From: an uncultured Oscillospiraceae bacterium | GTDB taxonomy: Bacteria; Bacillota; Clostridia; Oscillospirales; Oscillospiraceae | Reading direction: 5' to 3' | Length of the DNA stretch: 64,000 nucleotides | Assembly: GCA_910587345.1 (NCBI GenBank) | Contig: CAJUKH010000058.1 | Coordinates: 42,866 to 106,865 of the forward strand | Shown: piece after piece, positions 48,471-57,506 of the stretch | Position numbering within the stretch: position 1 is the stretch's first letter | Layout: every line of letters starts with the position of its first letter | Translations under genes and position numbers: made by a program | Notes under the pieces: generated by a model | Seen by the model: the letters and a program-made list of their open reading frames with translations, nothing else | Told to the model about the DNA's origin: nothing | Database searches by the model: none

Positions 48471-48846
48471 ATATTGCAAGGAACGGGAGAAGTAAGCCAG
48501 TATATCCAGCACAAGAGAGGGGCCGGCCGGTGCAAGGCCCCCTGGACCTGGCCCAAAGGCGCCCGTGAGCAGTGGGGAGGAAATGCCCCGCCGGTCCCCG
48601 CCGTTACCGGGTCAGAGTGTCTCCCTCGGGCAGAGGGAGAAATTCAGGTGGAACCACGGACAAAAGGAAGTGCGGAGCAAGGGACTGCGAGGGAGCTTGG
48701 ACCGGAGCGAGGGCGAGGGCAGGGCCGCAAGGCGGCCCGTAGACCAGCCCGAGTTGTAGGGAAAGCGACCGAGCGACCAGACCCTTGCGCAGCATGACAG
48801 CCTTGTTCGCCCTGAGCCAAAATAACTTGGCTTGGGGTATTTTTTT
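48471..48846 (+). promoter_or_regulatory. glyS: T-box riboswitch, glycine-specific, interrupted by a repeat
   Basis: The T-box sequence CAGGTGGAACCACGG is at 48645-48659. Its bulge reads UGGA, matching the U73-CCA end of tRNA-Gly. A GGC at about 48550 is a possible specifier. The antiterminator pairs GGACAA (48658-48663) with TTGTTC (48803-48808) and CAGG with CCTG (48811-48814). The terminator stem CCCTGAGCCAA/TTGGCTTGGGG (48810-48837) ends in TATTTTTTT. Between the two antiterminator halves sits a ~139-bp family-2 repeat. Confidence 0.85.
48664..48802 (+). repeat. Diverged family-2 repeat inside the glyS T-box antiterminator loop
   Basis: It begins GAAGTGCGGAGCAAGGGACTG and ends TTGCGCAGCATGACAG, matching the start and end of family-2 modules at 18.1 and 21.1 kb, with internal stems GGGCCGC/GCGGCCC. 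Its ends coincide with the apical loop of the antiterminator. Confidence 0.65.
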
Positions 48847-48876
48847 ATCCCGAGCCCCATTGAAAGGAGCTTTTCC

Positions 48877-50298
48877 ATGAAAAACACCGAAAAGACCATG
48901 GACCAGATCGTCAACCTCTGCAAAGGCCGGGGCTTCATTTTCGCCGGCTCTGAAATCTACGGCGGTCTGGCCAACACCTGGGACTACGGCCCCCTGGGCG
49001 TAGAGCTGAAGAACAATGTGAAAAAGGCCTGGTGGAAGAAGTTTGTCCAGGAGAATCCCTACAATGTGGGGCTGGACGCCGCCATTCTCATGAACCCCCA
49101 GACCTGGGTGGCCTCCGGCCATCTGGCCGGCTTCTCCGACCCTTTGATGGACTGCCGGGAGTGCCATGAGCGGTTCCGCGCCGACAAGCTCATCGAGGAC
49201 TGGTGTCAGGAAAACGGCGTGGAGCTGGAGCACAGCGTGGACGCCATGAGCCAGGCCGAGATGAAGGCCTTTATCGACGAGCACAACATCTGCTGCCCCA
49301 CCTGCGGCAAGCACAACTGGACCGACATCCGCCAGTTCAACCTGATGTTCAAGACCTTCCAGGGGGTCACCGAGGACGCCAAGAACACCGTCTACCTCCG
49401 GCCCGAGACCGCTCAGGGCATCTTCACCAACTTCGTCAACGTCCAGCGGACCACCCGGCGGAAGCTGCCCTTCGGCATCGCCCAGATCGGCAAGAGCTTC
49501 CGCAACGAGATCACTCCGGGCAACTTCATCTTCCGGGTCCGGGAGTTCGAGCAGATGGAGCTGGAGTTCTTCTGCGAGCCTGACACCGACCTGGAGTGGT
49601 TCCAGTACTGGCGCAACTTCTGCCATCAGTGGCTTTTGAGCATCGGCTTGAAGGACGAGAACCTGCGCCTCCGGGACCACGAGCCGGAGGAGCTGAGCTT
49701 CTATTCCAAGGCCACCACCGACTTTGAGTTCCTCTTCCCCTTCGGCTGGGGCGAGCTGTGGGGCGTGGCCGACCGGACCAACTACGACCTGACCCAGCAT
49801 CAGAACACCTCGGGCAAGGACCTGACCTACTACGACCAGGAGAAGAACGAGCACTATATCCCCTATGTGGTGGAGCCTTCTCTGGGCGTGGAGCGGTGCG
49901 TGCTGTCCGTCCTCTGCGACGCCTACGACGAGGAGGTGGTGGACGCCGAGAAGAACGATGTCCGCACCGTTCTCCGGCTCCACCCCGCCCTGGCCCCCTT
50001 CAAGGCCGCCGTGCTGCCTCTCAGCAAGAAGCTCTCTGAGCCTGCCCGGAAGATCATGGAGGAGCTCTCCGCCGACTTCATGGTGGACTTTGACGAGGCC
50101 GGGTCCATCGGCAAGCGGTACCGCCGTCAGGACGAGATCGGCACCCCCTTCTGCATCACGGTGGACTTCCAGACCGTGGGCAGCGACACCGAGGAGGCCG
50201 ACCACTGCGTCACCGTCCGGGAGCGGGACTCCATGGAGCAGGTGCGTATCCCCGTCAGCGAGCTGAAGAGCTGGCTGGCCGAGCGGGTGAAGTTCTGA
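48877..50298 (+). CDS. glyS: Glycyl-tRNA synthetase, single-chain alpha2 type
   Basis: 473 aa, class II synthetase. Motif 1 region is FAGSEIYGGLANTWDYGPLG; motif 2 has FGIAQIGKSFRNEITPGNFI with EFEQMELEFF; motif 3 is in VEPSLGVERCVLSVLCDAY. A CxxC pair (DCRECHE, CCPTCGK) marks the zinc-like insertion. The C-terminal anticodon-binding domain is present. The start ATG 48877 follows GAAAGGAGC; an upstream in-frame ATG falls inside the terminator. Confidence 0.96.
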   Translation: MKNTEKTMDQIVNLCKGRGFIFAGSEIYGGLANTWDYGPLGVELKNNVKKAWWKKFVQENPYNVGLDAAILMNPQTWVASGHLAGFSDPLMDCRECHERFRADKLIEDWCQENGVELEHSVDAMSQAEMKAFIDEHNICCPTCGKHNWTDIRQFNLMFKTFQGVTEDAKNTVYLRPETAQGIFTNFVNVQRTTRRKLPFGIAQIGKSFRNEITPGNFIFRVREFEQMELEFFCEPDTDLEWFQYWRNFCHQWLLSIGLKDENLRLRDHEPEELSFYSKATTDFEFLFPFGWGELWGVADRTNYDLTQHQNTSGKDLTYYDQEKNEHYIPYVVEPSLGVERCVLSVLCDAYDEEVVDAEKNDVRTVLRLHPALAPFKAAVLPLSKKLSEPARKIMEELSADFMVDFDEAGSIGKRYRRQDEIGTPFCITVDFQTVGSDTEEADHCVTVRERDSMEQVRIPVSELKSWLAERVKF

Positions 50299-50307
50299 TA
50301 TAAGTAA

Positions 50308-50349
50308 GGAAAAACCCCGCCGCCGGAGCCTCCGGCGGCGGGGTTTTTT
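50308..50349 (+). terminator. Terminator after glyS
   Basis: AACCCCGCCGCCGGA and TCCGGCGGCGGGGTT pair around GCC, followed by six T. Confidence 0.92.
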
Positions 50350-50428
50350 GACGAATTTCTGTTTTTTCGCAACATTCCTGCCCCCTCGATTGTGTAATAG
50401 ACAGAAAGACAGCAAAGGAGGCGTTCCC

Positions 50429-50917
50429 GTGGAGGCATATACAAAGGAGGAGCTGACCGCCCTCTACCGGCGGCAGGTGGGCATGGTCTATCAGATCTGC
50501 CTGATGCTGCTGAAAAATGTGCCCGATGCCGAGGACGCCTGCCAAACCGTCTTTCAAAAAGCGGCGGAACGGGCAGAGCCTTTTCGTGATCCGGAGCATG
50601 AAAAGGCATGGCTCATCGTCACCGCCCGGAATGAGTGTAAAAATCAGCTGAAGCACTGGTGGCGGACCCGCCGGAGCGGACCGGAGGAATTGGAACGCCT
50701 TACCTGGCAGCAGCCGGAGGACGGAGAGGTCTGGGCGCTGCTGCTCTCCCTTCCCCCAAAAGAGCGGCTGGCCATCTATCTCCACTATTATCAGGGCTAT
50801 TCCACCGAGGAGGCCGCCCGCATCATGGGCAGTAAGCCCGCCACCCTCCGTTCCTGGCTCTTTCGGGGGCGAAACAGGCTGAAAATCTTGTTGGAGGCGA
50901 ATGAGTATGGCGTATAA
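50429..50917 (+). CDS. ECF-type RNA polymerase sigma factor
   Basis: 162 aa from GTG 50429, eight bases after AAAGGAGG. Region 2 contains NVPDAEDACQTVFQKA, region 4 contains SLPPKERLAIYLHYYQGYST and a helix-turn-helix ending ATLRSWLFRGRNRL. Paired with the overlapping downstream membrane protein. Confidence 0.85.
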   Translation: MEAYTKEELTALYRRQVGMVYQICLMLLKNVPDAEDACQTVFQKAAERAEPFRDPEHEKAWLIVTARNECKNQLKHWWRTRRSGPEELERLTWQQPEDGEVWALLLSLPPKERLAIYLHYYQGYSTEEAARIMGSKPATLRSWLFRGRNRLKILLEANEYGV

Positions 50918-51935
50918 CGAACTGAAGCGGGTGCTGGACCAGGTGAAGCCATCCCGGGAGCAGGAGGCCGTCATGCTGAACCGCCTCCTCACCGATGAAA
51001 GGACGGAACACAGGATGAAAAAAAGGACCCACACCCCCAGACTGGCGGCCGCAGCGGCGGCTGTCGCCCTCGTGCTTACCACCGGGGCTTTTGCGGCGGT
51101 CACCGGGTTGGACCGGCGGCTGCTGGACTACTTCGGCGGGGACGGGGCGCAGGAAGAGCTGCTGAGTGCCACCGCCATGGTGGTGGACAAAGAGTTGACC
51201 GATGAGGGCGCCACCCTCCATGTGCGGCAGGTGGTGGCTGACCGCTACTCCGTTGTGGTGCTGATGGACTTCACCGCCCCGGAGGGGGTGGCGCTGACAG
51301 AGGACTATTATGTTCTGGGGGGCGGGGTCAAAGCCACCGCTCCCGACGGGAGAAAAATGTCCGGCTGGGGCAGCGGCTTCGCCCTGCTGGCGGATGAGGC
51401 CCCGGAGGACAACCGCATCACCCTTCTGTTTACGGTCCACACGCTGGATGACAGCTTTAACCTTTTGGGAGCCAGGCTGTCGCTGGACTTTGAGGGGCTG
51501 TACGATGACAACATGGAAAAAAACCTTCTGGCCGCTGGCCGCTGGCGCTGTAATGTGACCCTGCCCACCGAGGACCCGGGCCGGTATGTGACTCCCAATG
51601 CTCCCATGGAGGTGGGCGGAAGCCGGGTGACCCTCACTTCCCTCTACATCTCCCCTATCTCCTTTGCCTGGGAGCTGGGAGAGGGGGAGGACGATCTGCA
51701 GTCCATGGACACCGCCGCCCTCCACGGCCGGGAGGACTGGCCGGAGCAGGTCTTTCTCACCACCCGGGGGGGAGAAACCATTCCGGTGGGAGAACCCAAT
51801 TTCCTGCTGACCCAGTATAAAACGGATGTGCGGGAGCAGGACCACGGCCGGTACTGTTTCCGGCTGGATCCCATCATCGATCCGGCAGAGGTGGCAGCGG
51901 TGACCCTCTTTGGACAGACCGTTTCCCTTGATTGA
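50907..51935 (+). CDS. Putative membrane-bound anti-sigma factor (DUF4179-like)
   Basis: 342 aa. A ~45-residue cytoplasmic N-terminus, one transmembrane segment (about 46-64), then a large extracytoplasmic beta-rich domain (LRQVVADRYSVVVLMDF-like strands). The start at 50907 overlaps the sigma gene by 11 bases; ATG 50901 is only three bases from GGAGG and less likely. Same topology and coupling as the pair at 4.9-6.2 kb, arguing for a paralogous signalling module. Confidence 0.72.
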   Translation: MAYNELKRVLDQVKPSREQEAVMLNRLLTDERTEHRMKKRTHTPRLAAAAAAVALVLTTGAFAAVTGLDRRLLDYFGGDGAQEELLSATAMVVDKELTDEGATLHVRQVVADRYSVVVLMDFTAPEGVALTEDYYVLGGGVKATAPDGRKMSGWGSGFALLADEAPEDNRITLLFTVHTLDDSFNLLGARLSLDFEGLYDDNMEKNLLAAGRWRCNVTLPTEDPGRYVTPNAPMEVGGSRVTLTSLYISPISFAWELGEGEDDLQSMDTAALHGREDWPEQVFLTTRGGETIPVGEPNFLLTQYKTDVREQDHGRYCFRLDPIIDPAEVAAVTLFGQTVSLD

Positions 51936-51942
51936 ATCCAAG

Positions 51943-51984
51943 CAAAAAGGAGCGGGGCCCGTCGGCGCCCCGCTCCTTTTCTTT
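51943..51984 (+). terminator. Terminator after the second ECF/anti-sigma operon
   Basis: AAAGGAGCGGGGC and GCCCCGCTCCTTTT pair around CCGTCGGC, with a T run. Confidence 0.85.
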
Positions 51985-52020
51985 CCGCAAAACCGGCAAA
52001 GGGCGTAAAACGCCTTTGCG

Positions 52021-52293
52021 TTACCGGTCGGCGGCCCCACCCGTACGGTGAAGGCCGAACTGCTCCAGCCGCAGTAAGATCTCGGTGTTGGTGAGCTTTT
52101 TTCCCATCCGCTCCCGAAACTCGTAGCTTTTCTGCTTTCCCCCGTCCCGCAGGGCGGCAAGTTCGGCGGAGAGGGACTCCTGCCCGGTCAGGACGCTTTC
52201 ATAAAAATCCTCGAACCGGCCCAGACGGTCCAAAGCGGCGGTCAGGTCCTCTGCCCGGTAGCCGTCGGGGGTCTTTTGGGTCAGACGTTCCAT
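52021..52293 (-). CDS. Small hypothetical protein
   Basis: 90 aa from ATG 52293, preceded by AAGGGAGG. It starts MERLTQKTPDGYRAEDLTAA followed by LDRLGRFEDFYESV, a pattern like small Clostridial phage-type proteins that begin MERLTYK. No known function. Its upstream end is 20 bases from the LRR/SLH gene on the same strand. Confidence 0.6.
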   Translation of the reverse strand: MERLTQKTPDGYRAEDLTAALDRLGRFEDFYESVLTGQESLSAELAALRDGGKQKSYEFRERMGKKLTNTEILLRLEQFGLHRTGGAADR

Positions 52294-52313
52294 GGGGAAA
52301 GGCCTCCCTTCCG

Positions 52314-54080
52314 TCACTGCCCGCAGCGGGAAAGCCGCAGGGCGGTGAGGATGGCCTGCTCCCGGGTGTAGGAGGCCAGAGGGGAGAAAGCTCCGTCCCC
52401 CGTACCCCCCATGACCTTGGCCCCGGTGGAATCCACAAGACCGGAGGTGAATGCCACCCCGTCGGCGGCCCAGAGGGCGATGGAGCCGCCATCGGTAAAG
52501 GTCTCCCCCGCCCCGGCGGTCAGACCCAGCAGCCCGGCGGTGCGGGAGAGCATCACGGCGGCTTCCTGCCGGGTGATGGAGCCGTCGGGGGTGAAGGTGG
52601 TGTCGGTGGTGCCCTTCACGATGCCCGCCCCGTAGGCCGCCGCCACGGCGGGACTTTGGGTGTCGGTGAAGGGAGCGGCGGGAGCGGGAAGGGGTTTGCC
52701 CGTCTTTTCTTCCACCAGCTTCACCATCAGTAGGCAGAACTCCTCCCGGGTGATGCTGGCGGCATAAGCGCCCTGAAGGTCATTGGGCACCAGCTTGCCG
52801 CAGATGGCGGCCCACACGCCGTCCTGAGCCCAGGCGGAGGGGATATCGGCAGGCTGGGCGGAGAAGGTGGACTGGGCGGTGTGGCTCTGGGAGAAGAACA
52901 GCTCTTTGGGGTCAAACCACTGTTCGTTGACCACTCCGCCCCCGTCCTTCAGCTCCCCGGTGGCCGGGTCATCGGCGCTGGCCCGGCCCCAGGTGGAGTC
53001 GATGATGACCCAGCGGCCGTCCGCGAAGGCCATGTTCCAGGCGTGGCCGGCGTTGCCCCTTGTATCGGTGATGCCGTTGGTGCTGACGCCGCTGACGTAG
53101 AGGGCGGGGATGCCCTGAGCATGAAGGAGGGCCTGGGTCAGCCGGGTGTAGCCGGCGCAGACGGCCAGACGGCTGTCCAGCACCTCCTCGGCGGTGTTGG
53201 AGACAGAGGCCTTCCGGCCGTAAAAGTGTTCAAAATCATAGACCACGTTCTCCGCCACCCAGCGGAAGATGGCATGGGCCTTGTCGTAGTCGTTGTCGAT
53301 ATTGGCGCAAATCTGGTTGGAGAGGGCGGTGACGGTCTGGCTTTGGGGTGTTACATAGGCCCCGGGATTCACCCAGCCGTTGATGACCGCCCGGTTGCTC
53401 TCTACCTGCCGGTTGTCGTACTCGAAGGGGGAATTGACCACCTCCTCCAAGGCGGTACAGCCGCTGAAAAGGGCGGTGTTGACCCGGGTTTTCCACTCGG
53501 CGGCCACCTGAGGATTGTCCGGCAGCACCACCCGGTGGAGAGAGGTGCAGTCGGTGAAGAGGTTGCTGCCCATTTTGACGATGGTGTCGGGAAGGACCGC
53601 TTCGGTCAGGGCGGTGCAGTTCCAAAAGGCGGAGCTGCCCAGCTCCTCCACACCGAACTCTATGGTGAGGGCGGCCAGAGCGGTGCAGTCCATAAAGGCG
53701 CCGTTGCCCACTGTTTTCACCGTGCCGGGGATGGTGAGCCGGGTAAGGCTCCGGCAGGAGGCAAAAGCATTGTCCCCGATTTCGGTAACGGAGGCGGGAA
53801 TATCAATGGCCTCCAGCTTTACACAGCCCCAGAAGCCGCTGCTGCCGATTTTGGTCAGGCTCTGGGGCAGGGTGACGTCGGTGAGCTTGAAGGCCACCCG
53901 GGAGAAGGCCTCAGGTCCGATCTCGGTGACCCCTTCGGGGATGGTGATGACGGTGTCGCTTCCCTTATACTGGGTCAGGACCCCGTTCTCGATAACAAAA
54001 TCGCTGCCGGCGGCAAAGGCCGGTGCGGCAAGACTCAGGCAGAGGGTGAGGGAAAGAATGAGGGAGAGAGTGCGTTTCAT
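52314..54080 (-). CDS. Secreted surface protein: LRR_5 repeats, transglutaminase-like domain, SLH repeats
   Basis: 588 aa. Signal peptide to about residue 23. BspA-type leucine-rich repeats run from about 35 to 190 (ITIPEGVTEIGPEAF, IDIPASVTEIGDNAF, LTIPGTVKTVGNGAF). A transglutaminase-like domain follows with Cys in DSRLAVCAGYTRLTQALL, His in GNAGHAWNMAF and Asp in WVIIDSTWG. Two to three SLH repeats end the protein. It is probably wall-anchored and may act on other surface proteins. AAAGGAGG precedes ATG 54080. Confidence 0.85.
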   Translation of the reverse strand: MKRTLSLILSLTLCLSLAAPAFAAGSDFVIENGVLTQYKGSDTVITIPEGVTEIGPEAFSRVAFKLTDVTLPQSLTKIGSSGFWGCVKLEAIDIPASVTEIGDNAFASCRSLTRLTIPGTVKTVGNGAFMDCTALAALTIEFGVEELGSSAFWNCTALTEAVLPDTIVKMGSNLFTDCTSLHRVVLPDNPQVAAEWKTRVNTALFSGCTALEEVVNSPFEYDNRQVESNRAVINGWVNPGAYVTPQSQTVTALSNQICANIDNDYDKAHAIFRWVAENVVYDFEHFYGRKASVSNTAEEVLDSRLAVCAGYTRLTQALLHAQGIPALYVSGVSTNGITDTRGNAGHAWNMAFADGRWVIIDSTWGRASADDPATGELKDGGGVVNEQWFDPKELFFSQSHTAQSTFSAQPADIPSAWAQDGVWAAICGKLVPNDLQGAYAASITREEFCLLMVKLVEEKTGKPLPAPAAPFTDTQSPAVAAAYGAGIVKGTTDTTFTPDGSITRQEAAVMLSRTAGLLGLTAGAGETFTDGGSIALWAADGVAFTSGLVDSTGAKVMGGTGDGAFSPLASYTREQAILTALRLSRCGQ

Positions 54081-54116
54081 GGGTAGAACCTCCTTTGGCG
54101 GAAAAATTCTTCTTCC

Positions 54117-54432
54117 TTGTTTTGTGGGTTGCGGCCTGCCCGGCGGGGGCCAAAACCACTTTTTCTTTTGCAGCGCAAAAGAAAAAGCGGTTCTGGACTC
54201 CGAAAAAGAAAAGGTAGACCGGCGGAAATTTTGGGGTGGTGCGGTACAACAGGATGGAGGACCGATTTTGTTGGGTTGTTCCTCGGGTAAAATCCTTTGG
54301 GCTATCCTTCTATCTTCGGCGGCTTGCGTTTGAGCGACCCGTGGTCCCTTTTGCGCCACTGCCGTTGAGTGGGTGGAATACCGCTCCTTGTTTGTTGGTA
54401 TCCACGCCGCCTGGGTGGGTGGTTTTTGGGAG
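54117..54432 (+). repeat. Family-1 repeat, partial copy D1
   Basis: Front half only: core hairpin CTTTTTCTTTTG/CAAAAGAAAAAG near 54158-54190, then the CCACT/AGTGG and GTGGAATACC/GGTATCCAC block near 54355-54408. It is cut by the start of copy D2. Confidence 0.85.
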
Positions 54433-54479
54433 GGGCGGGCGGATGTTGCCCGGCTGGGCCTCCTTATGGGTGGGGCGTG

Positions 54480-55145
54480 CATCTTGCGGGGGAAAGCACT
54501 TTTTCTTTTGCCTGCCCGGCGGGGGATTGTTTTCCGCTTGCCCGGCGGGGGCCAAAACCACTTTTTCTTTTGATTCAAAAGAAAAAGCGGTTCTGGACTC
54601 CGAAAAAGAAAAGGTAGACCGGCGGAAATTTTGGGGTGGTGCGGAACAACAGGATGGAGGACCGATTTTGTTGGGTTGTTCCTCGGGTAAAATCCATTGG
54701 GCTATCCTTCTATCTTCGGCGGCTTGCGTTTGAGCGACCCGTGGTCCCCCTTGCGCCACTGCCGTTGAGTGGGTGGAATACCGCTCCTTGTTTGTTGGTA
54801 TCCACGCCGCCTTGGTGGGCGGTTTTCGGGAGGAAGTGGGCCGTGCGGGTGAGGACATCTGCCCTACGGGGTAGGATGGTTTTTGATGAGAGGAACCGCC
54901 CTTCAAGCTGTGTAGGCCGAGGCGGGTCTATTCCACCGGCATCTCTTTTGTGTTCCTCTAACGTACGCACGGGTGCGGGGCAAGTGGGACCGTGGGGGCG
55001 TAAAGACGTTTTAAGCCGATTCTAACGCACTTGGTCTTGACCTTAGGGCTTTCTTCGGGGGTGTGGGGGGCCATTCTTTGGCCCGTCAAAGAATGGTCCC
55101 TCACGTCCACGCACCTATAGGTTTCCCGCGCAACTACCAACTAAA
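54480..55145 (+). repeat. Family-1 structured repeat, copy D2
   Basis: A full-length copy directly after D1; the front half is nearly identical to D1 but the core hairpin has an ATT loop (GATTC) instead of GCAGCGC. The tail includes CCATTCTTTG/CAAAGAATGG near 55070-55095 and ends CTAAACGG near 55148. Confidence 0.85.
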
Positions 55146-55168
55146 CGGCAACCGGCAGAAGCCCAGGT

Positions 55169-55422
55169 TCAGCTCTCCTCGTCCAACTTCAAAACTGCCA
55201 TAAAAGCCTCTGTGGGGATCTGGACGGAGCCAAGGGAGCGCATCTTCTTTTTGCCCGCCCCACCCGGCTTCCGCCGTGCGGGGACCCCTTGTCCTTAAAA
55301 GTCCTCGGCGGAAATGAATTCCGCCTGCGGGAACTCTCCGCCGCCTGCGGCGGCTCCGAGCTTCACGGCGCTTATCGCGCCGCCCCGTCTGCGATGGGAC
55401 CCCGGAGGGCAAAAGAAGATGC
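55169..55422 (-). repeat. Relic of a lepA 3' end plus family-3 element
   Basis: 55169-55255 repeats the last 28 codons and stop of lepA with 7 differences in 87 bases, six of them synonymous. Between relic and live gene is a family-3 element with CCGGGGTCCCATCGCAGACG near the live stop and CAAGGGGTCCCCGC near the relic. Not coding. Confidence 0.75.
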
Positions 55423-57234
55423 TCAGTTCTCCTCATCCAGTTTCAAAACTGCCATAAAAGCCTCTGTGGGGATCTGCACCGAGCCCAGGGAGCGCATCTT
55501 CTTTTTGCCCTCCTTCTGCTTTTCCAGCAGCTTCTTCTTCCGGGTGATGTCGCCGCCGTAGCACTTTGCCAGCACGTCCTTCCGCATGGCCTTCAAGGTC
55601 TCCCGGGCGATGACCTTGCCGCCGATGGCGGCCTGGATGGGCACCTCGAAAAGCTGACGGGGGATGTTGTCCTTCAGCTTCTCGCACAGCCTTCTGGCCC
55701 GGGGATAGGCCTTGTCCCGGTGGGCGATGAGGCTGAGGGCGTCCACCTGATCTCCGTTCAGGAGAAGGTCCACCTTTACCAAATCACTGGGCCGGTATTC
55801 GGAAAGCTCATAGTCCAGACTGGCGTAGCCCTTGGTCCGGGCCTTCAGGGTGTCGAAGAAGTCGTAGATGATCTCCCCCAGAGGCATGGAGTAGTGAAGT
55901 TCCACCAGATTGGTGTCCAGATACTGCATATCCTTAAACTCCCCCCGGCGGTCCTGGCAGAGAGGCATGATGTTGCCCACATAGTCGGGAGGGGCGATGA
56001 TGGACACCTTGGCATAGGGTTCCTCGGCAAGCTGGATGGAGCCAACATCGGGGTAGTTGTGGGGATTGTCCACCATCACCACGGTGCCGTCGGTCTTGGT
56101 GATTTTATAGATGACGGAGGGCAGGGTGGTGATGAGGTCCAGGTCAAATTCCCGCTCCAGCCGCTCCTGAATGATCTCCATGTGGAGCATCCCCAGAAAG
56201 CCGCAGCGGAAGCCGAAACCCAGAGCGGCGGAGGATTCCGGTTCGAAGGAGAGGGAGGCGTCGTTTAACTGTAGCTTCTCCAAAGCGTCCCGCAGGTCGG
56301 GGAACTTGGAGCCGTCCTCGGTGTAGATGCCGCAGTAGACCATGGCCTGGGCGGGGCGGTAGCCGGGCAGGGCCTCTGTCGCCGGCCGGTCCGCCTGGGT
56401 GATGGTGTCGCCCACCCGGGTGTCCTTCACGTTTTTGATGGAGGCGGTAAAATAGCCCACCTCCCCGGCGATCAGCTCCTTACATGGCTCCATGCCCAGA
56501 GGGAGCAGGTGGCCGCACTCAATGACCTCGTATTCCGCCCCGGAGGCCATCATTTTGATTTTCATGCCGGGCCGGAGGGTGCCCTCCACCACCCGGAAGT
56601 AGACGATGACCCCCCGGTAGGCGTCATATTGGCTGTCGAAGATAAGGGCCTTTAAAGGGGCCTTGGGGTCCCCAGTGGGGGCGGGGATATGCTTCACCAC
56701 ATCCTCCAGTACCGCTTGGATATTGATGCCCATCTTGGCGGAGATCTCGGGGGCGTCCTGAGCCTCCAGAGCGATAACGTCCTCGATCTCCTGCTTCACC
56801 CGTTTGGGGTCGGCGGCGGGCAGGTCTATCTTGTTCACCACCGGGCGGATCTCCAGATCGTGCTCCATGGCAAGGTAGGTGTTGGCCAGGGTCTGGGCCT
56901 CGATGCCCTGGGCGGCGTCCACCACCAAAACGGCCCCCTCGCAGGCGGCCAGAGAGCGGGAGACCTCGTAGTTAAAGTCCACATGGCCCGGGGTATCGAT
57001 AAGGTTCAGCTGGTAGGTTTCCCCGTCCAAAGCCTTGTAGGACAGCCGTACCGCCCGGGCCTTGATGGTGATGCCCCGCTCCCGTTCCAGGTCCATGTTA
57101 TCCAGCAGCTGGGACTCCATCTCCCGCTGCTCCACCGCCCCGCACAGCTCAATGAGCCGGTCGGACAGGGTGGATTTGCCGTGGTCGATGTGGGCAATGA
57201 TGGAAAAGTTGCGAATTTTGGATTGGTCAGTCAT
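55423..57234 (-). CDS. lepA: Elongation factor 4 (LepA)
   Basis: 603 aa, translational GTPase that back-translocates or remodels ribosomes. G motifs: AHIDHGKSTL (G1), DTPGHVDF (G3), NKIDLP (G4). The LepA-specific C-terminal domain includes RRKKLLEKQKEGKKKMRSL-type sequence. Start 57234 follows GGAGGT. Relics of another lepA's start (57421-57485) and end (55169-55255) flank the gene outside family-3 elements. Confidence 0.96.
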   Translation of the reverse strand: MTDQSKIRNFSIIAHIDHGKSTLSDRLIELCGAVEQREMESQLLDNMDLERERGITIKARAVRLSYKALDGETYQLNLIDTPGHVDFNYEVSRSLAACEGAVLVVDAAQGIEAQTLANTYLAMEHDLEIRPVVNKIDLPAADPKRVKQEIEDVIALEAQDAPEISAKMGINIQAVLEDVVKHIPAPTGDPKAPLKALIFDSQYDAYRGVIVYFRVVEGTLRPGMKIKMMASGAEYEVIECGHLLPLGMEPCKELIAGEVGYFTASIKNVKDTRVGDTITQADRPATEALPGYRPAQAMVYCGIYTEDGSKFPDLRDALEKLQLNDASLSFEPESSAALGFGFRCGFLGMLHMEIIQERLEREFDLDLITTLPSVIYKITKTDGTVVMVDNPHNYPDVGSIQLAEEPYAKVSIIAPPDYVGNIMPLCQDRRGEFKDMQYLDTNLVELHYSMPLGEIIYDFFDTLKARTKGYASLDYELSEYRPSDLVKVDLLLNGDQVDALSLIAHRDKAYPRARRLCEKLKDNIPRQLFEVPIQAAIGGKVIARETLKAMRKDVLAKCYGGDITRKKKLLEKQKEGKKKMRSLGSVQIPTEAFMAVLKLDEEN

Positions 57235-57250
57235 AGAAAATACCTCCGTA

Positions 57251-57486
57251 GGCAAATCCACCGGGGCCCCATCGCAGATGGGGCGCGCCGAATGGCGCGG
57301 ATATTTTGATCAAGGGGTCCCCACGAAAACCGCGAAGGGGGTTTTCGTGGGGGGAGGAGGAAGAACGAAGCGGGTGGAGATCCGGCGAAAGCCGGATGGA
57401 GCTAAGCGAAGTTTCTTCCGACGATGTGGGCAATGATGGAAAAGTTACGAATTTTGGATTGGTCAGTCATAGAAAACACCTCCGAT
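57251..57486 (+). repeat. Family-3 element plus relic of a lepA 5' end
   Basis: 57251-57418 is a family-3 element: CCGGGGCCCCATCGCAGATG with GGGGCGCGCC, then CAAGGGGTCCCCACGAAAAC paired with GTTTTCGTGGGG, ending GGATGGAGCTAAGCGAAG. 57421-57486 repeats the lepA start region including codons 1-18 and the binding site; the one coding change (CGT/CGC) is synonymous. Confidence 0.75.
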
Positions 57487-57506
57487 GGGTAAAAAGGAAC
57501 TTTGCC

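Noticed and set aside
55134..55436. 100-codon frame spanning the lepA relic and family-3 element
   Set aside because: Reads the relic in the wrong frame; no ribosome site.
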